DNA from: Proteobacteria bacterium UBA5122
GTDB taxonomy: Bacteria; Pseudomonadota; Gammaproteobacteria; Tenderiales; Tenderiaceae
DNA length: 17,001 nt
Assembly (NCBI GenBank): GCA_002415485.1
Contig: DHYU01000029.1
Span: 1-17,001 of the forward strand
Reading direction: 5' to 3'
In this document: positions 16,394-17,001 of the stretch, piece after piece
Numbering within the stretch: position 1 is the first letter of the stretch
Layout: the number at the start of each line of letters is the position of its first letter
Notes under the pieces: generated by a model
The model's input: the letters and a program-made list of their open reading frames with translations, nothing else
Database searches by the model: none
What the model was told of the DNA's origin: nothing
Position numbers and translations under genes: made by a program

Positions 16394-17001
16394 ATGGATA
16401 TAGCCGAACTGCTCGCGTTCAGCGTAAAAAATGCCGCGTCGGATATGCATTTGTCGGCGGGCCTGCCACCGATGATCCGCGTCGATGGTGATATTCGCCG
16501 CATCAATGTGCCGCCGATGGACAACAAGGCCGTGCACAACATGATGTACGACATCATGAACGATAAGCAGCGCAAGGACTTTGAGGAATTCCTCGAGACC
16601 GACTTTTCGTTCGAGATCCCGGGGCTGGCGCGTTTTCGTGTCAACGTCTTCAACCACAATCGTGGCGTGGGCGGTGTATTCCGGACCATCCCGTCGAATA
16701 TCCTGAGCCTGGAAGATCTGAAGGCGCCGGAGGTGTTCAAGAAGATTGCCGACAACCCGCGGGGGTTGGTGCTCGTCACCGGGCCGACCGGTTCCGGTAA
16801 GTCAACCACGCTGGCGGCGATGATGGATTACAAGAACAATACCGAGTTCGGCCATATCCTGACCATCGAAGACCCGATCGAGTTTGTGCATCAGAGTAAA
16901 AAGTGTCTGGTCAATCAGCGTGAGGTCCATCGCGATACGCTGGGGTTTAACGAATCATTGCGTTCGGCACTGCGGGAAGACCCGGACATCATCCTCGTCG
17001 G
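16394..17001 (+). CDS. pilT: Type IV pilus retraction ATPase PilT, N-terminal part (3' end outside window)
   Basis: PilT is the cytoplasmic hexameric ATPase that drives pilus retraction in twitching motility. The first 202 codons are visible. They start MDIAELLAFSVKNAASDMHL with the PAS-like N-domain (DMHLSAGLPPMIRVDGDI), then Walker A GPTGSGKST (130-138, Lys136 as in P. aeruginosa PilT). The Asp box IEDPIEFVH and Walker B region REDPDIILVG, at the window edge, follow. PilT rather than PilB or PilU is favoured by this spacing and by the conserved position next to yggS. AGGGAG (16384-16389) is the ribosome site. The 137-base gap to yggS should hold divergent promoters, but none is clear to me. 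The gene continues past the right edge. Confidence 0.95.
   Translation, partial: MDIAELLAFSVKNAASDMHLSAGLPPMIRVDGDIRRINVPPMDNKAVHNMMYDIMNDKQRKDFEEFLETDFSFEIPGLARFRVNVFNHNRGVGGVFRTIPSNILSLEDLKAPEVFKKIADNPRGLVLVTGPTGSGKSTTLAAMMDYKNNTEFGHILTIEDPIEFVHQSKKCLVNQREVHRDTLGFNESLRSALREDPDIILV

Overview
The window looks like a chromosomal core region of a GC-rich gammaproteobacterium. It holds 17 protein genes, packed closely. The first (secA) and last (pilT) are cut by the window edges. I see no tRNA, rRNA, CRISPR array, insertion sequence or prophage gene, and no gene-free stretch longer than about 150 bases. Gene order supports the assignment. The rpmG-rpmB-radC / coaBC-dut block is the classic gammaproteobacterial arrangement. 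The continuation coaBC-dut-algC-argB ... pyrE-exonuclease III matches the Pseudomonas order, where crc holds the exonuclease position. The yggT-proC-yggS / pilT block is also Pseudomonas-like. Fusion of AlgC to a membrane-anchored sensor-like N-terminus is likewise seen in pseudomonads. The exact genus cannot be told from this sequence.

Layout. (1) 1-2475, + strand: the 3' end of secA, whose stop codon overlaps the start of argJ (TAATG), closed by a strong bidirectional terminator. (2) 2502-3714, - strand: radC, rpmB and rpmG, with a good sigma70-type promoter just upstream of rpmB. (3) 3843-8970, + strand: coaBC, dut, algC and argB, a likely operon for coenzyme A, dUTP removal, sugar phosphate metabolism and arginine. 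(4) 8960-9607, - strand: a secreted DUF4124 coiled-coil protein, divergent from a TauE/SafE permease (9662-10417, +). (5) pyrE (-) and an exonuclease III-family gene (+), divergent from a shared 91-base region. (6) 11954-13924, - strand: a large dynamin-like GTPase, convergent with the exonuclease gene and ending in a hairpin terminator. (7) 14072-16256, - strand: yggS, proC and yggT, with proC and yggT abutting exactly. (8) 16394 to the edge, + strand: pilT, the twitching-motility retraction ATPase.

Most of this is housekeeping. argJ and argB are successive-pathway enzymes of the acetylated ornithine cycle; yggS (PLP homeostasis) and proC (proline synthesis) form a conserved pair. The parts most worth a second look are the exonuclease III gene at the crc locus with its catalytic residues intact, the membrane-anchored AlgC with a possible internal start, and the stand-alone dynamin-like GTPase with a changed P-loop. 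I found no convincing evidence of a wholly new multi-gene system.
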